DNA from: Arthrobacter castelli DSM 16402
GTDB lineage: Bacteria > Actinomycetota > Actinomycetes > Actinomycetales > Micrococcaceae
DNA: 64,000 nucleotides
Direction of reading: 5' to 3'
Assembly: GCF_000430705.1 (NCBI RefSeq)
Contig: NZ_AUMN01000014.1
Location: 1 to 64,000, forward strand
In this document: piece after piece, positions 16,218 through 25,536 of the stretch
How positions within the stretch are numbered: position 1 is the first letter of the stretch
How the letters are laid out: each line of letters begins with the position of its first letter
The notes under the pieces: generated by a model
Told to the model about the DNA's origin: nothing
The model's database searches: none
The model's input: the letters and a program-made list of their open reading frames with translations, nothing else
Program-made: the position numbers and the translations under genes

Positions 16218-16289
16218 CTCCCCCAGCTGGATTCGAACCAGCAACCCTTCGATTAACAGTCGAATGCTCTGCCGTTGAGCTATGGGGGA
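16218..16289 (-). tRNA. tRNA-Asn (anticodon GTT)
   Basis: 72 nt cloverleaf: acceptor arms TCCCCCA/TGGGGGA plus discriminator G, D arm with AGCTCAACGGCAGAGC, anticodon stem with loop CTGTTAA (anticodon at 16257-16255), and T arm GCTGGTTCGAATCCAGC. CCA is not encoded. Its 3' end points to the accessory region on the left, so it is a natural candidate attachment site for that element. Confidence 0.97.
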
Positions 16290-16363
16290 ATGAAGCAGAT
16301 ATAAGCCTAACAAGGAACTCCCTTGAAGGGAAAATTGCGGAAACTTGCGCTGGCCGCGGTTGT

Positions 16364-18301
16364 TCACCCGTCCTGGCGGAGCGCGCGGCGGCGCATTTCC
16401 AGCTCCATGAGCTCGCGCTGCAGCAGCTGGTACGACTCCGGATCCGCGGTGGGATCCATCCGCTGCAACTGTCCCATCTTCTCTGCCTTCTCCCGGGTGA
16501 GCTGCAGTTCGAACAGCCGGTTGAGGATGTCCGTGCAGTACATCGTCAAGGCTTCGGCGCTCGTGGTGTTCAGTGGACGCACCGCCAACTCCGAGACGAA
16601 CGGGTCGAGCACATCCGGCACTTCCTGCCGGACCTGTTCGACCCACTGTGCCGGGGTGCCGCCGGCGGCTCCTGCCGCGCGGACGGCTTGGTGGATGGCC
16701 GCATGGGCCGGGGCGGTAAAGCTGACGGCCCGAAACCGTTCCCATTGCTGATCGGACAACATGGCCGGTTGCTGCAGCACCACTTCCAAGGCGTCGCGTT
16801 CGATACGCATCACGGGATCCCTTGGGTCCGGGCGGCTGTAAGCCGGTCCGGTATCGGCAGCCGCGTCATTTTCTTCCCCGCCGCCGGCATGCTGCGCAGT
16901 GCCCGGCCGGCCGTGCCCGCCTTGCCGGGAATGCCTCTGCTGCGGGTGGTTCGGCTGAGTCTGCCGGGCTTGCTGAGCCTGTCGTGAAGCCGCCGAGACG
17001 GCCCGGCCGACCTCCTCAGGGTCCATGCCCAGCCATCCGGCCAGCTCCCGACTGTAGGCGGGGCGCATCGCCGCGTCACGGATCCGGGCCACCACCGGGG
17101 CGGAGGCGCGCAAGGCCTGCACCCGACCTTCGACGGTATCCAGGTTGAACTTCCGCAGCGTGGCCCTGATGGCGAATTCGAACAGCGGCCGCCGGGAGTC
17201 GATGAGTTCTTTCACGGCAGCGTCGCCGCGGTTGACCCGCAGGTCGCAGGGGTCGGCCCCGCTGGGCTCGACGGCGACGTAGGTCTGGGCAACGAACCTC
17301 TGGTCTTCGTCGAAGGCCTTCAGGGCGGCCTTCTGCCCGGCTTCATCGCCGTCGAAGGTGAAGATCACTTCGCCGCCGGTGCCATCATCGGAGAGCAGCC
17401 GGCGGGAGATTTTCACATGTTCGGCACCGAAGGACGTTCCGCAAGTAGCGACGGCGGTTTTAATACCGGCCAGGTGGCAGGCCATGACATCCGTATACCC
17501 CTCGACGACGATCAGCTGACGTTGCTTGGCGATCTCGCGCTTGGCCAGGTCAATGCCGTAGAGCACCTGCGACTTCTTGTAGAGGAACGTCTCGGGGGTG
17601 TTGAGGTATTTGGGGCCCTTGTCGTCGTCGAGCAGGCGGCGGGCGCCGAATCCGATCGTGTCACCGGCGATGTCCCGGATTGGCCACACCAGCCGGCCCC
17701 GGAACCGGTCATACATACCCCGGGAGCCCTGGCTGAACATCCCGGTGTTGGACAACTCTTCTTCGGTGAACCCCTTGCCCCGCAGATGCTTGAGCAAGCC
17801 GTCCCAGCCCTGTGGCGCGAAGCCGACGCCGAAATGCTCGGCGGCGGAACGGCTGAAGCCTCGTTCGGCCAGGAACTGGCGGCCCGGGGCGGCGCCGGGC
17901 GAGAGCAATTGGCTGCGGAAGAATTCGGCGGCTATCTTGTGCGCGTCCAGCATCCGTTGCCGTTTGCCCACGTCCTCGCGCCTGGGGCCGGCCCCATCCT
18001 CATAGGTCAGCTCATAGCCGACCCGGGAGGCGAGCTTCTCAACGGTCTCGGAAAATCCGGTGTGGTCCATGCGCTGCACGAAAGCGATAACGTCGCCGCT
18101 CTCGCCACAGCCGAAGCAGTGGTAGCGCCCCACTTGGGGGCGGACGTGAAACGACGGGCTGCGCTCGTCGTGGAACGGACACAGCCCCTTGTATGAGCCG
18201 ATTCCGGCGCTCTTGAGCGTCACGTACGCGTCGACTACCTGCTTGATGTCCGTCCGCTGGCGCACCTCATCGATGTCCTCGCGTCGAATCATTCCAGCCA
18301 C
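16364..18301 (-). CDS. dnaG: DNA primase
   Basis: 645 residues. Synthesises RNA primers at the replication fork with the replicative helicase. Zinc-binding CHC2 domain at the N-terminus (C41, H44, C62, C65 in CPFHDE...HCFGCG), then the primase core and a TOPRIM domain with VVEGYTDVM (about 268) and FDGDEAGQKAA (about 316). A Gln/Pro-rich linker (about 430-490) leads to the helicase-binding C-terminal domain. The first codon used here is a GTG at 18301; the ATG at 18292 is an equally good start. tRNA-Asn follows on the same strand, 75 bp downstream, and dgt precedes it. Confidence 0.97.
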   Translation of the reverse strand: MAGMIRREDIDEVRQRTDIKQVVDAYVTLKSAGIGSYKGLCPFHDERSPSFHVRPQVGRYHCFGCGESGDVIAFVQRMDHTGFSETVEKLASRVGYELTYEDGAGPRREDVGKRQRMLDAHKIAAEFFRSQLLSPGAAPGRQFLAERGFSRSAAEHFGVGFAPQGWDGLLKHLRGKGFTEEELSNTGMFSQGSRGMYDRFRGRLVWPIRDIAGDTIGFGARRLLDDDKGPKYLNTPETFLYKKSQVLYGIDLAKREIAKQRQLIVVEGYTDVMACHLAGIKTAVATCGTSFGAEHVKISRRLLSDDGTGGEVIFTFDGDEAGQKAALKAFDEDQRFVAQTYVAVEPSGADPCDLRVNRGDAAVKELIDSRRPLFEFAIRATLRKFNLDTVEGRVQALRASAPVVARIRDAAMRPAYSRELAGWLGMDPEEVGRAVSAASRQAQQARQTQPNHPQQRHSRQGGHGRPGTAQHAGGGEENDAAADTGPAYSRPDPRDPVMRIERDALEVVLQQPAMLSDQQWERFRAVSFTAPAHAAIHQAVRAAGAAGGTPAQWVEQVRQEVPDVLDPFVSELAVRPLNTTSAEALTMYCTDILNRLFELQLTREKAEKMGQLQRMDPTADPESYQLLQRELMELEMRRRALRQDG

Positions 18302-18412
18302 CCGGCCAGTTTATGCCAGAGAGATCGGCGGCAAAGAACCGGCTGTGGATAAGGCCCCGGCCTGACCTGCGGGTGCCGCGGATATAAGCGGCAGCACGTT
18401 GGTGCCATTGGC

Positions 18413-19708
18413 TCAGGCAGTCCCGTCGGCGAGTTCCGCGTGCCATTGAGTCGCCGACACATCCGTCAGCGAAGCCACCTGGTCGATGACCACCCTGAGC
18501 CGGGCCGCGTCGTCGTCGGCGCCCTGCCAGTCCCCCGCGAATGTCGGCTCCAAATGCTGGTCTCCGGTGGCGTCGAGCACCTTCACCAATTCGGTGAGGA
18601 TCTGCCGTTGCGCCTCATACACCGGACGCCGGTGGTCGCTGGTCATCACGAACGTGGTCGCCAGCCCCTTCATCACGGCAATCTCCATCACGGTTTCCTC
18701 CGGCACCACTATGTCGGCCGCGTAGCGGGTCAGCGGGTCCGGGCCGAAGATCTTCCGGGTGGTGTCCAAGGCGCTGGTGCAGAACCGGCCAATGAGCTGG
18801 CTGGTCATGTCCTTCAGCGCCGCCAGCGAGGCACGGCTGCCATCGAATTCAGCAACCCACACCGGAGTTGCCTCCAGCCGGGCGAGCGCCTCGTCGACGG
18901 CCGCCGGTTCGCTGTGCGGCAGGTACCACTGCTGCGTGTAGTTGATCACCCGGGCCCGTTCGTAGCGGTCGGCCAGCAGTGACGGCGTCAGATGCCCGGC
19001 CACGATGGCGTCCTCCACGTCGTGGACGGAGTAGGAGATGTCGTCGGCCAGGTCCATCGCCTGCGCCTCGATGCAGGAGTGTCCTTCCGGCGTATCCTGC
19101 CGCAACCAGGCGAAGACCGGCAGGTCGTCTTCGTAGGCACCGAACTTGCTGGTGCGGTGTCCGTGGATCACCGGCGCGTCGGCGGCGGACCATGGGTATT
19201 TGCAGGCCGCGTCCAGGCTGGCCCGGGTCAGGTTCAATCCCGCCGACACCGAGTCGGGGCCGATGATTTTCGGCTCCAGCCGGGTGAGCAGCCGCAAGGT
19301 CTGGGCGTTGCCTTCAAAACCGCCGACGTCGTGGGCCAGGTCGTTGAGCGCGGCCTCGCCATTGTGCCCAAAGGGCGGGTGGCCCAGATCGTGGGCCAGG
19401 CAGGCGGCGTCGACGACGTCGGGATCGCACCCCAGTGCCCGCCCCAGCTCCCTGCCGATCTGGGCGACTTCCAGGCTGTGGGTCAGGCGGGTGCGGACGA
19501 AGTCATCGGTTCCCGGGGCAACGACCTGGGTCTTGGCGCCCAGCCGGCGCAGCGCGGATGAATGCAGCACCCGCGCCCGGTCACGTTCAAAATGGGTCCG
19601 GTACGTGCTCTTGGCCGGTTCGTCCACCCACCGTTGCTGGTCGGATTCCTGATACGCCGTGCCGACCACGCTTGCCGGTACCCGCAGCCCGTCATTGAGC
19701 TCAACCAC
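18413..19708 (-). CDS. dgt: Deoxyguanosinetriphosphate triphosphohydrolase-like protein
   Basis: 431 residues from the GTG at 19708. Hydrolyses dNTPs (typically dGTP) to the nucleoside and triphosphate. It shows the Dgt signature: RDRARVLHSSALRRLGAKTQV, then the HD-domain residues in TRLTHSLEVAQIGRELGRAL and ACLAHDLGHPPFGHNGE. The start overlaps the dusB stop by eight bases; the open frame continues further upstream, but that part is the shadow of dusB in another frame and has no family sequence. The order dusB-dgt-dnaG on one strand is common in actinobacteria and suggests co-transcription. Confidence 0.93.
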   Translation of the reverse strand: MVELNDGLRVPASVVGTAYQESDQQRWVDEPAKSTYRTHFERDRARVLHSSALRRLGAKTQVVAPGTDDFVRTRLTHSLEVAQIGRELGRALGCDPDVVDAACLAHDLGHPPFGHNGEAALNDLAHDVGGFEGNAQTLRLLTRLEPKIIGPDSVSAGLNLTRASLDAACKYPWSAADAPVIHGHRTSKFGAYEDDLPVFAWLRQDTPEGHSCIEAQAMDLADDISYSVHDVEDAIVAGHLTPSLLADRYERARVINYTQQWYLPHSEPAAVDEALARLEATPVWVAEFDGSRASLAALKDMTSQLIGRFCTSALDTTRKIFGPDPLTRYAADIVVPEETVMEIAVMKGLATTFVMTSDHRRPVYEAQRQILTELVKVLDATGDQHLEPTFAGDWQGADDDAARLRVVIDQVASLTDVSATQWHAELADGTA

Positions 19709-20882
19709 CGGAGACGTCCAGCTCGGCTGCGGCGATGTCTGCCTGGTGGTCGGCATTGAGCGTGCGCTGCTCCAGCCACCCCTGAGGCACGACCGCCTGC
19801 TTCGGGGAGCCGGCACGCCCGCGGGGCCCTTCGGCGTCGGCACCCGGATAGGGCCCTTGAGGATCCAGCTGGTCAAGCAATTCGCGCAACTCAGCCAGCG
19901 AGGACACCATGGCGAGCTTGGCCCGCAGGTCCCCGCCGACCACGTATCCCTTGAAATACCAGGCCATGTGCTTGCGGATGTCGCGCATCGCCTTGAGTTC
20001 CTCGCCGAAGGTGTCAACCAGCAATTCGGCGTGCCGGTAGACGCTGGCTGCTACTTCACCCAGGTTGGGGCGGTGCCGTTCATTCCGGCCCTCGAATGCG
20101 GCCATCAGGTCGCCGAACAGCCACGGCCGGCCCTGGCAGCCGCGGCCAACGACGACGCCGTCGACACCCGTTTCGGACACCATCCTCATAGCGTCTTCGG
20201 CAGACCAGATGTCGCCATTGCCCAGCACCGGGATATCAGGCAGCGCCTCGCGCAGTTCGGCAATGGCGTGCCAATCGGCCTTGCCGGAGTAGAACTGGGA
20301 GGCGGTGCGCCCGTGCAACGCAACGGCGGCCACACCGGCGTCGCGGGCGATCCTTCCGGCTTCGAGGAACGTGAGGTGGTCCTCGTCGATCCCTTTGCGC
20401 ATCTTGATGGTGAGCGGGATATCGCCTCGGGACGCTTCGCGAACTGCCGTCTGCACGATCGAGGTGAACAGGTCCAGTTTCCAGGGCAGCGCCGCCCCGC
20501 CGCCCTTCTTAGTGACCTTCGGAACGGGGCAGCCGAAGTTCAAGTCAATGTGGTCAGCGTGGTTTTCCTCGACCAGCATCCGCACGGCGTGGCCGACCGT
20601 GACCGGTTCCACCCCGTACAACTGCACCGAGCGGACCTTCTCATCGGCGTCGTGGGAGATAATCCGCATGGATTCCCTGCTGCGCTCCACCAAGGCACGG
20701 GAGGTGACCATTTCGGACACGTAGAGACCACCGCCGTACTCGCGGCAGAGCCGGCGGAAGGCGGTATTGGTGATCCCGGCCATCGGCGCGAGCACCACCG
20801 GGGTGTCAACGGTCAGAGGCCCCAGCTGCAGGGCAGGAAGACTTAATCGTGGTGGCGCGGTCTCTTCAATCGTTGCTGTCAC
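19701..20882 (-). CDS. dusB: tRNA dihydrouridine synthase B
   Basis: 393 residues. Reduces uridine to dihydrouridine in the tRNA D-loop using FMN and NADPH. The TIM-barrel start VVLAPMAGITNTAFRRLCRE is typical, and the catalytic cysteine lies in NFGCPVPKVTKKGGG. Downstream come the LTIKMRKG and VALHGRTASQFYSGKADW segments, then VLGNGDIW and GVVVGRGCQGRPWLFGDL, the flavin-phosphate binding end. The C-terminal helical domain is present, so the length is normal. First gene of a run with dgt and dnaG on the minus strand. Confidence 0.96.
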   Translation of the reverse strand: MTATIEETAPPRLSLPALQLGPLTVDTPVVLAPMAGITNTAFRRLCREYGGGLYVSEMVTSRALVERSRESMRIISHDADEKVRSVQLYGVEPVTVGHAVRMLVEENHADHIDLNFGCPVPKVTKKGGGAALPWKLDLFTSIVQTAVREASRGDIPLTIKMRKGIDEDHLTFLEAGRIARDAGVAAVALHGRTASQFYSGKADWHAIAELREALPDIPVLGNGDIWSAEDAMRMVSETGVDGVVVGRGCQGRPWLFGDLMAAFEGRNERHRPNLGEVAASVYRHAELLVDTFGEELKAMRDIRKHMAWYFKGYVVGGDLRAKLAMVSSLAELRELLDQLDPQGPYPGADAEGPRGRAGSPKQAVVPQGWLEQRTLNADHQADIAAAELDVSGG

Positions 20883-20913
20883 TGCTTCATTGTCTCAAAG
20901 AATGGTGTCAAGG

Positions 20914-21822
20914 CTATTCGCTGACGATGTTCGTCTCACTGACGACTTCGGCCGCGCCGGAGGCAATCAGCGGATCGAGGACCTGGCACAGCACCTCCAT
21001 CGAGTCATCGACCTCCACCTCGACCGGGTACTGGTGGGTCAGCAGGGCCAGTAGCTGGCGGACGCCGTCACCAGACGCGGACGCGGGCGAGGAGGTGTCA
21101 TAACCCAGCAGCACATCCGCCGGCGGCTGTGCGGCCTCCGGATCCTCTTGTGGCTGGGTATAGCTGATGGCAAACGCCAGAATGCTGCCTTCGGCGCGCA
21201 GCACCACGGCGCCATGGGCGCCGGCGTCATGGCCGAGGAACAGTTGGTTGACCTTGCCGATCCCGATCTCGGCCGGCGGATCCCATTGGTGAACGTCCCG
21301 GTAGAAGTCCCACAACGCCCGGGTCAGCTCCACCGACCCGGTGGCCAGGTCTTCGACCTTCCGGCTCTCGTCCTCGGCCAGGTCCCCAACGCCCAGCGAA
21401 CCGGGTGAGACCCGCACGATCCTCGAGCGTTGGATGGCGCCAAGCCCCGCAGACGCGGCGAAGGCTTCGCCGGCCGTCCCCGGGCCCACCTTGGCCCGCA
21501 GCCGGTTCGTGCTGGTGTCCGCCGCGGCGGCTTCCTGCCGCAGCATCGCCAGCAGCGTGGCGGCCACCCCGTGGTTCCGGTGATCCTTCGCCACCTCGAT
21601 GTAGGCCCACAGCCGCTGAGGGTGCACCGAGGCCTCGGCCACGACGCCGGCCGCGACCGGAACCGTCTGGTCCTCGGCGACGATCGTTCGGGAAAACGGC
21701 GCGTCGGTGGCCTCCCGGAAGAGGTCCCGGCCTGCTGCAGCGGCGTGTTCGGCGTCGCCCCACATGTCATTGAGCGCCACGCCGTCGGCATCCTTCCACG
21801 GTCGGTACGTCAGCTCGGCCAT
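20914..21822 (-). CDS. GNAT-family N-acetyltransferase
   Basis: 302 residues. The N-terminal half has the acetyl-CoA binding pattern of GNAT enzymes: a beta-strand WAYIEVAKDHRNHGVAATLL with the R/QxxGxG/A-like turn (HRNHGVA) and helix LLAMLRQEA. The C-terminal half (about 165-300) looks like a second, divergent GNAT fold without a clear pyrophosphate loop, as in tandem-GNAT proteins. The acyl acceptor cannot be told from sequence. It lies between glyS and dusB on the same strand, with 63 bp to the glyS stop. Confidence 0.8.
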   Translation of the reverse strand: MAELTYRPWKDADGVALNDMWGDAEHAAAAGRDLFREATDAPFSRTIVAEDQTVPVAAGVVAEASVHPQRLWAYIEVAKDHRNHGVAATLLAMLRQEAAAADTSTNRLRAKVGPGTAGEAFAASAGLGAIQRSRIVRVSPGSLGVGDLAEDESRKVEDLATGSVELTRALWDFYRDVHQWDPPAEIGIGKVNQLFLGHDAGAHGAVVLRAEGSILAFAISYTQPQEDPEAAQPPADVLLGYDTSSPASASGDGVRQLLALLTHQYPVEVEVDDSMEVLCQVLDPLIASGAAEVVSETNIVSE

Positions 21823-21885
21823 TGGTCCTCCTTGGTGTTCGCCCTGGTCTTCAACCTGGTGTTCAAGCCAGTGTTCAGCCGGCGC

Positions 21886-23274
21886 TTACGCCCCGAGCAG
21901 CCGGCCGGCCAGATAGCCTTCGATGGCGTCCAGCCCGATGCGTTCCTGGCTCATGGAATCCCGCTCCCGGACGGTGACGGCGTCGTCGTCGAGGGTGTCA
22001 AAATCAACGGTGATGCAGAAGGGGGTGCCGATCTCATCCTGGCGGCGGTAGCGGCGGCCGATGGCGCCGGCGTCGTCGAATTCAATATTCCAGTGCTTGC
22101 GCAGCTTCGCTGCCAGTTCCTTCGCCTGCGGCGAGAGCTTCTCGTTCCGGCTCAAGGGAAGCACCGCGGCCTTGATCGGGGCCAGCCGGCGGTCCAGCTT
22201 CAGCACGGTGCGCTTGTCCACTCCACCCTTGGTGTTCGGGGCCTCGTCCTCGGTGTAGGCGTCGATCAAAAACGCCATCATGGCCCGGGTCAGACCGAAC
22301 GACGGTTCAATCACATACGGGATGTACCGTTCGTTGGTCTGCGGATCGAAGTAGGCCAATTCGGTGCCCGAGTCCCGGCTGTGCACCCCGAGATCGTAGT
22401 CGGTGCGGTTGGCCACGCCCATCAGCTCGCCCCACTCGCTGCCTTGGAAAGCGAAGCGGTACTCGAGGTCGATGGTACCGGCAGAGTAATGCGCCCGCTC
22501 GTCTTCAGGCACATCGAATTTGCGCATGTTGTCCGGGTTGACCCCCAGATCGGTGAACCAGTCCCAGCAGATCTCCACCCAGGTGTTGAACCATTCGTCA
22601 GCCTCGGCCGGAGCGGTGAAGAATTCGATTTCCATCTGCTCGAACTCGCGGGTGCGGAAGATGAAATTGCCCGGGGTGATCTCGTTCCGGAAGGCCTTGC
22701 CCATCTGCCCGATGCCGAACGGCGGCTTCTTCCTCGAGGTGGTCAGCACGTTGTTGAAGTTGACGAAGATGCCTTGCGCCGTCTCCGGCCTCAGGTAATG
22801 CAGGCCTTCCTCGTTGTCGACCGGGCCGAGGAAGGTTTTGAGCAGCCCGGAAAAGTTCTGCGGCTCGGTCCATTCACCGCGGTTGCCGCAGTTGGGGCAC
22901 GGGATTTCCTTCATCCCGCCCTCCGGTGCCCGGCCCTTTTTCGCTTCGAAGGCCTCGACCAGGTGGTCGTGGCGTGCGCGGTGGTGGCAGGCCAGGCATT
23001 CCACCAGCGGGTCCTTGAAGGTCTCGACGTGCCCGGACGCTTCCCAGACCGGCCGCGGCAGGATGATCGAGGAATCCAGGCCGACCATGTCCTCGCGGCC
23101 CTGCACCAGTGAACGCCACCACTGGCGCTTGATGTTTTCCTTCAGCTCGGCGCCGAGTGGCCCATAGTCCCAAGCCGACCTCGAACCGCCGTAGATTTCT
23201 CCGGCCTGGAAGACGAATCCGCGGCGCTTGGCCAGCGAGATGATCGAGTCGAGTTTGGAAGCTGTGGAAGCCAT
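21886..23274 (-). CDS. glyS: Glycine--tRNA ligase (class II, dimeric type)
   Basis: 462 residues from the ATG at 23274; a TTG two codons upstream (23280) is the alternative. Charges tRNA-Gly with glycine. The N-terminus [20 protein letters not shown] is the typical class II GlyRS opening. Zinc-type cysteines occur in ECLACHH and PCPNCGNRG. Motif 2 is [20 protein letters not shown] and motif 3 [13 protein letters not shown]; the anticodon-binding domain follows ([11 protein letters not shown]). Length and order match the single-chain alpha-2 enzyme of actinobacteria. Confidence 0.97.
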   Translation of the reverse strand: MASTASKLDSIISLAKRRGFVFQAGEIYGGSRSAWDYGPLGAELKENIKRQWWRSLVQGREDMVGLDSSIILPRPVWEASGHVETFKDPLVECLACHHRARHDHLVEAFEAKKGRAPEGGMKEIPCPNCGNRGEWTEPQNFSGLLKTFLGPVDNEEGLHYLRPETAQGIFVNFNNVLTTSRKKPPFGIGQMGKAFRNEITPGNFIFRTREFEQMEIEFFTAPAEADEWFNTWVEICWDWFTDLGVNPDNMRKFDVPEDERAHYSAGTIDLEYRFAFQGSEWGELMGVANRTDYDLGVHSRDSGTELAYFDPQTNERYIPYVIEPSFGLTRAMMAFLIDAYTEDEAPNTKGGVDKRTVLKLDRRLAPIKAAVLPLSRNEKLSPQAKELAAKLRKHWNIEFDDAGAIGRRYRRQDEIGTPFCITVDFDTLDDDAVTVRERDSMSQERIGLDAIEGYLAGRLLGA

Positions 23275-23392
23275 GGGCAATTACCGCCGTCACTTTCTTT
23301 TTCTCACAACTGGGCCGCTGGATGCGGTCAGTGGAATGGCACGTCGCAGGTCAGGTGGGGCGCCGACGCCCCACGAAGCTCTCAATTCTACT

Positions 23393-24400
23393 CTACCGGC
23401 CGGGGCCGCTGCCGGTGGTGGACCGTTTCACGGCCGGGGCGGCATAGAGCGGTTGCCTCCACGGCAGGGTGGCCAGGACGACGGCGGCCAGGGTCAGCAC
23501 GGTGCCCACCACCGTGGCCGGAGCAATTACCGTTCCGGGAGTCGGTACGAAGATGTCCAAGGCCAGCGATCCCAACAGCTGTCCGGCAATCATCCCCAGG
23601 CTGGTCAGCAGGATGCCCATAGTGCGCACCAGCAACGTGGTCATCCCGACAAAGATCGCCCCCAGCGGCCCGCCGAGGTAATACCACCATTCGGCGGGCA
23701 ACTCGAGCGTGCCGCCCACCATCACCCAGCGGCCGACCCAAATGATGGTCAGCACCGCGGCGCCGAGCAGGAAATTCAGTGTGGTGGCCGTGATCGGCGT
23801 TCCGTACGCCACCGCGGCCGCGCCATTCATCGCGTGCTGGGCGCTGGAGAGCAACCCGGCCAGCAATGGCAGCAGCACCAGCAGGATCAGTGCCGCGCCG
23901 TCAGTGCTGCCCCCGAACCGCGGAGACAACGCTATCGCCACGGAGGCCAGCGTCAGCAAGGCGCCACCGAGGCGCGGGACGGTCACCCGCCGTCGTCCAC
24001 CGGGACCCAGACCGATCCGGTCCACCAGCAGGCTGCTCAACGACTGACCGGCCACCACAGCCACCGTGAACACGGCGACGCCGAGCAGGGCAATGGTTCC
24101 GGCCTGCATCAGCACGAAATACCCGCCGCTGATACCAGCCAGCAGGTACCATCGGGGAACACGTCGTTCGCGCAGTGTCGGCACGATTTGGGCAAACCCG
24201 GCCCGACCGGCCGGCAGCAGCACGGTGATCAACATCATCACGGCAAGCCCGGTGTAGAAGCTGATCAGCGATGTCGTCAGGGAGTCGTCGATCCGTATCG
24301 CCAGGGCGCCGTTGACCCTGCCCTGCAGCGGCAGCATGGCGCCGCCCAGCAGCATCAGGGGCAGGCCAAGCGGAAGTGGAATATGACGGGGTCCGGACAC
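23393..24400 (-). CDS. DMT-superfamily transporter, YdcZ (DUF606) type
   Basis: 335 residues, almost entirely hydrophobic, with about ten transmembrane segments arranged as two five-TM halves. Both halves carry the family pattern (LQGRVNGALAIRI and LLGGAMLPLQ early; GMIAGQLLGSLALDIF late), which marks fused YdcZ/DUF606 proteins. Substrate unknown; likely small-molecule efflux or uptake in the cytoplasmic membrane. It is divergent from the S4-domain gene, with 31 bp between the two starts, so the promoters must overlap. Confidence 0.82.
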   Translation of the reverse strand: MSGPRHIPLPLGLPLMLLGGAMLPLQGRVNGALAIRIDDSLTTSLISFYTGLAVMMLITVLLPAGRAGFAQIVPTLRERRVPRWYLLAGISGGYFVLMQAGTIALLGVAVFTVAVVAGQSLSSLLVDRIGLGPGGRRRVTVPRLGGALLTLASVAIALSPRFGGSTDGAALILLVLLPLLAGLLSSAQHAMNGAAAVAYGTPITATTLNFLLGAAVLTIIWVGRWVMVGGTLELPAEWWYYLGGPLGAIFVGMTTLLVRTMGILLTSLGMIAGQLLGSLALDIFVPTPGTVIAPATVVGTVLTLAAVVLATLPWRQPLYAAPAVKRSTTGSGPGR

Positions 24401-24431
24401 CCATCCACCCTAAGTCAGGCAGAATGGAGCC

Positions 24432-24656
24432 ATGAATTCCGATGACGTCATAGAGGTGCCCGTGCAAGGCACCATCCGCCTGGGCCAATTGTTGAAGCTG
24501 GCCAACCTCGCCGAGGACGGAGCCGGCGCAAAGGAGCTCATCGAGGATTCACTCGTCACCGTCAATGGGGAACTCGAAGTCCGCCGTGGCCGGCAGCTGC
24601 ACGACGGCGACAGCGTCACCACCCCTCACGGCACGGCCCGGCTCATTCCCGGCTGA
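24432..24656 (+). CDS. S4-domain RNA-binding protein (YbcJ-like)
   Basis: 74 residues making up one S4 RNA-binding domain: IRLGQLLKLANLAEDGAGAK, then IEDSLVTVNGELEVRRGRQL and GDSV, ending TARLIPG. This matches the small YbcJ/RQC-like S4 proteins, which bind structured RNA and are linked to ribosome biogenesis. TGGAGCC lies just upstream of the ATG. It stands alone and faces the esterase gene that follows on the other strand. Confidence 0.88.
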   Translation: MNSDDVIEVPVQGTIRLGQLLKLANLAEDGAGAKELIEDSLVTVNGELEVRRGRQLHDGDSVTTPHGTARLIPG

Positions 24657-24697
24657 TTGTCCCGGCGCTTTTCCGTCGCTGATGCCCCCGGCTGTGC

Positions 24698-25375
24698 TTA
24701 GCCCGGCTTGGGCAGCACTGTGAAGCGGAGGAATTCGGTCACATGCGCCAATTCCTGGGGCAAAATGCCGTGGCCCATGTTCGAGTAGAGCACCTTGGTC
24801 AGGTTGGTGTTTTCGCGCAGCCATGCGTTGCTGTATTCGACAGCCTCCGCGGGGATGACCGGATCCTCCTGGTCCCGGCCCCAGAACAGCGGCAGCTTCC
24901 GGGCAGCCAGCTGATCATCGGCGAAGAACCCATCGGCGTTGTCTTCGCCTTCGGCCCGGGCCACGAAACCGGACAGCGCGACGACGGCCGCATAGTCGGC
25001 GGGGCGGTGCCGTATCAGGCTGGTTGCCACGCACATTCCCTGGGAGAAGCCGAATAACGTCACGCTGCTGTGCTGCTCACGGACGCTGTCGATCCATTCG
25101 GCCACCTCGCGCGTGGTGTCTTTCACGGCGTCGAGCGAGAAGGACATATCAGTGCGCAGACCGAACCAGGCGAACCCCGGACCTGCGGGCTCCGGCGCCC
25201 GCAGGGACGCGACGGTGAAAGCGGACGGAAGCGAATCCACAATGCCGAACAGGTCGTGCTCGTGGGAACCATATCCGTGCAACATCACCAGCAACGGCGT
25301 TCCGGCACGCTCGCTTTCGGGCCTGGACCACAGCACGGTCGGGGCATCTACAGTCTGTTCTGTCATGTGTTCCAT
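24698..25375 (-). CDS. Alpha/beta hydrolase, carboxylesterase/phospholipase type
   Basis: 225 residues. The oxyanion strand LLVMLHGYGSHEHDL, nucleophile elbow LFGFSQGMCVAT (Ser), catalytic Asp in DQEDPVIP and His in SNMGHGILPQE complete a carboxylesterase-2 (PF02230-like) triad. No signal peptide, so cytoplasmic. The second ATG (25366) is an alternative start with a GGAA upstream. Substrate unknown. It converges with the S4 gene and is divergent from the SGNH hydrolase. Confidence 0.88.
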   Translation of the reverse strand: MEHMTEQTVDAPTVLWSRPESERAGTPLLVMLHGYGSHEHDLFGIVDSLPSAFTVASLRAPEPAGPGFAWFGLRTDMSFSLDAVKDTTREVAEWIDSVREQHSSVTLFGFSQGMCVATSLIRHRPADYAAVVALSGFVARAEGEDNADGFFADDQLAARKLPLFWGRDQEDPVIPAEAVEYSNAWLRENTNLTKVLYSNMGHGILPQELAHVTEFLRFTVLPKPG

Positions 25376-25536
25376 CTTGACACCGCACGAGCCGCAGCTG
25401 CGAATGCGGCTGTGGACGATACAGGTGATGACGGCAACGCCTTCTCAGTCCGGCGGACGCCGGCCGCCTGGTTACGTTGGCGTAAGTCGCGCCACCAGTG
25501 CAATATTGCTTGAGTAACCCCTATATGAAGGACCCC

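Noticed and set aside
19709-20017. N-terminal extension of the dgt frame
   Set aside because: Lies inside dusB, with no Dgt-like sequence before the GTG at 19708.
21430-23112. 560-codon plus-strand frame opposite glyS and the GNAT gene
   Set aside because: Antisense to two well-supported genes; low-quality composition and no domain.
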